Shown here one piece after another: positions 5,736 to 7,597 of a DNA stretch of 7,597 nt (positions are counted from its first letter, which is position 1; each line of letters begins with the position of its first letter). The stretch spans positions 1 to 7,597 of the forward strand of contig CAYXVU010000270.1 in NCBI GenBank assembly GCA_964468725.1. The letters run 5' to 3'. The DNA is from CAYXVU01 sp964468725 (GTDB taxonomy: Bacteria > Acidobacteriota > Blastocatellia > UBA7656). Under the pieces are notes generated by a model. It saw only the letters and a list, made by a program, of their open reading frames with translations, did not search any database and was not told where the DNA came from. A program made the translations under genes and the position numbers.

Positions 5736-6653
5736 ATGGATCCGATGACCGGCAAACCCGCAGATGAAATCGCCTCGACTTCCTTGGCCACACCGAATGT
5801 TGTCCCCAGCCTTCCGGTCGGGCACTATCGGGTGCCGGACAGACCGCTAGTGGTCATCGAACCGCAAACTTCGATCTCTTTCAACCTCCGCGATCTATGG
5901 GCGTATCGCGAAGTGCTCTACTTCCTGATCTGGCGGGATGTGAAGGTGCGCTATAAACAGGCGGTCTTCGGAGTGGCGTGGGCGATTATTCAGCCGCTCT
6001 TTTTGATGTTCACCTTCAGCTTCTTCTTCCGTCGTCTGGTGACGATTCCGGCGGATGGGCTGCCCTATCCGATCTTTGTCTATGCCGCCCTTGTGCCCTG
6101 GAGTTTTTTTACTAACGCCATCGTCAGCAGCAGTAACAGCCTCACCAGCAATGTCAATTTAATCACCAAAGTCTATTTCCCGCGTCTGCTTATACCGGCA
6201 GCTTCGATTGGCGCGGGACTCTTCGATTTCGCCATTGCGACGGCGTTGCTGGCGGTTCTGTTGCCGGTTTACGGAATGGGACTGAGGTGGACGATGCTGC
6301 TCTATCCGGCGCTGGCGGCGTTGACGGCATTGCTGGCGTTGGCAGTCGGCATCTGGATGTCGGCATTGAATGCCAAATATCGGGATGTGCGGCACGCCTT
6401 GCCTTTTATCATTCAACTTTGGATGTTTGCGACGCCGATTATTTATCCCTTGCACATCGTTCCCGACGAATGGCGATGGGCGATGCTGCTCAATCCGATG
6501 TGTGGACTGGTGGAAGGCTTTCGCGCCTGTCTGCTCGGCAGCGGGTTTGACTGGCTAGCACTCGCTTTCGCGGCAGTGACGACGCTGGTCGGGCTAGTGT
6601 CATTTACCTATCTGTTTCGCCGTATGGAAGACTATTTCGCCGATTTCATCTGA
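5736..6653 (+). CDS. wzm: ABC-2 type polysaccharide exporter permease (Wzm/TagG/KpsM family)
   Basis: A 305-residue inner-membrane permease that forms the channel for export of a lipid-linked O-antigen, teichoic or capsule-type glycan, working as a dimer with the ATPase encoded next. A cytoplasmic N-terminal region of about 60 residues leads to the family motif WRDVKVRYKQ (66-75) and the amphipathic interface helix. The first membrane segment is at about 77-98, and LVPWSFFTNA, NLITKVYFPRLLIPA, SALNAKYRDVRHALPF and MFATPIIYP follow in the order typical of Wzm-like proteins. About six membrane segments are present, the last near 276-296. Length is slightly above the usual 260-290 because of the N-terminal tail. 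The start is ATG 5736 or the in-frame ATG 5745; neither has a Shine-Dalgarno, and the promoter just upstream favours a leaderless 5736 start. It is 7 bp from wzt and clearly co-transcribed. Confidence 0.94.
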   Translation: MDPMTGKPADEIASTSLATPNVVPSLPVGHYRVPDRPLVVIEPQTSISFNLRDLWAYREVLYFLIWRDVKVRYKQAVFGVAWAIIQPLFLMFTFSFFFRRLVTIPADGLPYPIFVYAALVPWSFFTNAIVSSSNSLTSNVNLITKVYFPRLLIPAASIGAGLFDFAIATALLAVLLPVYGMGLRWTMLLYPALAALTALLALAVGIWMSALNAKYRDVRHALPFIIQLWMFATPIIYPLHIVPDEWRWAMLLNPMCGLVEGFRACLLGSGFDWLALAFAAVTTLVGLVSFTYLFRRMEDYFADFI

Positions 6654-6660
6654 GGCTAGG

Positions 6661-7452
6661 ATGAAGCCGATCATTAAAGTCGAAGGACTCAGCAAGCAAT
6701 ATCACATCGGCACCAGTCAGGCGGTGCGCGGCGCGGTTCAGTATTTGACCCTGCGCGAGTCGGTAATGACAGCGGCGCGTGCACAGATGGCGCGCTTTCG
6801 TCGCAAGGCCGATCAAGCGGATGAGTGGATCTGGGCGCTGCGAGAGGTCAGCTTCGAAGTGATGCCTGGCGAAGTCGTCGGCATCATCGGCAGCAACGGT
6901 TCCGGCAAATCAACCTTATTGAAGATTCTTTCGCGCATCACCAAGCCGACACAGGGGCGCGTCGAACTCTATGGCCAAGTCGCCAGTCTGCTCGAAGTCG
7001 GCACCGGCTTCCACCCCGAGCTGACCGGCAGAGAGAATGTCTACCTCAATGGGGCGATTCTCGGAATGAAGCGCCGCGAGATTGAGCAACAGTTCGATGA
7101 AATCGTCGCGTTCGCCGAAATCGAGAAGTTCCTCGATACGCCGGTCAAACATTATTCGAGCGGCATGTATGTGCGGCTGGCGTTTGCGGTCGCCGCGCAT
7201 CTCGACCCCGATATTTTGATCGTTGACGAAGTGCTGGCCGTCGGCGATGCCGCGTTTCAGAAGAAGTGTCTCGGCAAGATGGATGACGTGACGCGGCGCG
7301 GTAGAACGGTTTTATTTGTCAGTCACGCCTTGCCGATGATTTCGCAACTGTGCGCGACGACGATCTTGCTCAAGCAAGGCATTCTCGAAAAGATGGGGCG
7401 CAGCGAAGAGGTGATCGCAGCCTATCAGGCGGCACTAAACGGGCGCGGTTGA
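6661..7452 (+). CDS. wzt: Polysaccharide ABC exporter ATPase (Wzt/TagH/KpsT family), without C-terminal glycan-binding domain
   Basis: A 263-residue ATPase that powers the Wzm permease at the cytoplasmic face of the membrane. After a first strand (IIKVEGLSKQYHIG) comes a 35-residue insertion usual in this family (about 20-56). Walker A is GSNGSGKST (77-85). The Q-loop region reads LLEVGTGFHPELTGREN, with Glu112 in place of Gln, which is normal for Wzt-like ATPases. The signature is YSSGM (165-169), Walker B ILIVDE (185-190) with E190 catalytic, the D-loop follows (VGD), and the switch histidine is H222. The protein ends about 40 residues after H222, so it lacks the beta-sandwich domain that in E. 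coli O9a Wzt binds the chain terminus. Termination-independent export, as in short Wzt/KpsT proteins, is therefore more likely. A GAGG Shine-Dalgarno (6652-6655) overlaps the wzm stop, 5 nt before the ATG, suggesting translational coupling. Confidence 0.95.
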   Translation: MKPIIKVEGLSKQYHIGTSQAVRGAVQYLTLRESVMTAARAQMARFRRKADQADEWIWALREVSFEVMPGEVVGIIGSNGSGKSTLLKILSRITKPTQGRVELYGQVASLLEVGTGFHPELTGRENVYLNGAILGMKRREIEQQFDEIVAFAEIEKFLDTPVKHYSSGMYVRLAFAVAAHLDPDILIVDEVLAVGDAAFQKKCLGKMDDVTRRGRTVLFVSHALPMISQLCATTILLKQGILEKMGRSEEVIAAYQAALNGRG

Positions 7453-7458
7453 GGCTCA

Positions 7459-7482
7459 CCTTCGAGGACTGCTGCCTGAAGG
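7459..7482 (+). terminator. Bulged hairpin after wzt, possible terminator or 3' end structure
   Basis: CCTTC-(G)-AGG pairs with CCT-GAAGG in an 8-bp stem with a single bulged G and a 7-nt loop, beginning 6 nt after the wzt stop. There is no T-tract, so it is not a classical intrinsic terminator; it could stabilise the 3' end. Confidence 0.25.
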
Positions 7483-7543
7483 GTTGAATGATCTTCCAAC
7501 TCGTTATACGGAATTGCAAAACCAGATGAGATAGCTTCGTTGT

Positions 7544-7597
7544 GCGGCGGGGTATGAACCCCGGGGTAGTGCCCACGGGCGGCGGGGAGAGACCCCC
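7544..7597. repeat. GC-rich imperfect tandem/palindromic repeat at the right edge
   Basis: GCGGCGGGG occurs at 7544-7552 and again at 7579-7587, 35 bp apart. Each copy is followed by a short purine-rich loop and then a C-run (ACCCC at 7558-7562, CCCCC at 7593-7597), so each copy can fold: GGGGT-ATGA-ACCCC in the first and GGGG-AGAGAC-CCCC or similar in the second. CCCCGGGG (7559-7566) is itself a palindrome. The second unit is cut by the window end. It resembles a REP-like intergenic element, but two copies are too few to be sure. Confidence 0.4.

Noticed and set aside
5561..5791. Short open frames on both strands between the glycosyltransferase and wzm
   Set aside because: No Shine-Dalgarno or domain-like sequence; they overlap the terminator, inverted repeat and promoter and run into wzm.
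7488..7529. A 13-codon frame starting MIFQLV after wzt with AAGGG 4 nt upstream
   Set aside because: Too short to support, with the AAGGG being part of the hairpin after wzt; it is best seen as chance.
7544..7597. Possible CRISPR array at the right edge
   Set aside because: The 35-bp spacing of two imperfect GC-rich units leaves no room for repeat plus spacer, and no cas gene is present.

Overview
The window looks like a chromosomal segment of a Gram-negative-type bacterium. It has DNA polymerase I beside a polysaccharide synthesis and export locus with an O-antigen/teichoic-type ABC transporter, and a secreted protein with a classical signal peptide. Base composition is moderately GC-rich by eye. 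Some traits (a proofreading-dead Pol I with an Ala-substituted O-helix, a large DUF11-like secreted protein, GC-rich intergenic palindromes) would fit Acidobacteriota such as Blastocatellia, but this is a low-confidence guess without a database search.

Layout. (i) 1-274, minus strand: the N-terminus of a secreted protein that runs off the left edge, with a strong Shine-Dalgarno and a pyrimidine-rich leader. (ii) 275-857: a long non-coding stretch with a candidate promoter for the left gene and a possible decayed small reading frame just before polA. (iii) 858-3569, plus: polA, with intact 5' nuclease and polymerase motifs and a 3'-5' exonuclease domain that has lost its catalytic carboxylates. 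(iv) 3581-4528, minus: a WbbL-like family 2 glycosyltransferase, convergent with polA across 11 bp. (v) 4543-5514, plus: a second family 2 glycosyltransferase with C-terminal membrane segments, divergent from the first with only 14 bp between start codons. (vi) 5515-5735: an intergenic control region with an intrinsic-terminator-like hairpin, an inverted repeat and a consensus -35 promoter. (vii) 5736-6653 and 6661-7452, plus: wzm and wzt, the permease and ATPase of a polysaccharide ABC exporter, 7 bp apart. (viii) 7453-7597: a bulged hairpin and GC-rich imperfect repeats at the right edge.

How the genes work together: the two glycosyltransferases probably add sugars to a lipid-linked glycan at the cytoplasmic face of the inner membrane, and Wzm/Wzt would flip or export the finished chain. 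The Wzt ends just after the ATPase domain and has no glycan-binding C-terminal domain. polA is housekeeping and probably only a neighbour. The left secreted protein may be a surface protein, but nothing ties it to the glycan locus.

The most interesting signal is in gene starts. Three genes without a usable Shine-Dalgarno (polA, the minus-strand glycosyltransferase and wzm) each have a -10-like hexamer 8-11 nt before the ATG. Two of these pair it with a perfect TTGACA at 17 bp spacing, which predicts leaderless or near-leaderless mRNAs. The other three genes carry Shine-Dalgarno sequences. I did not find a clear, wholly new multi-gene system.
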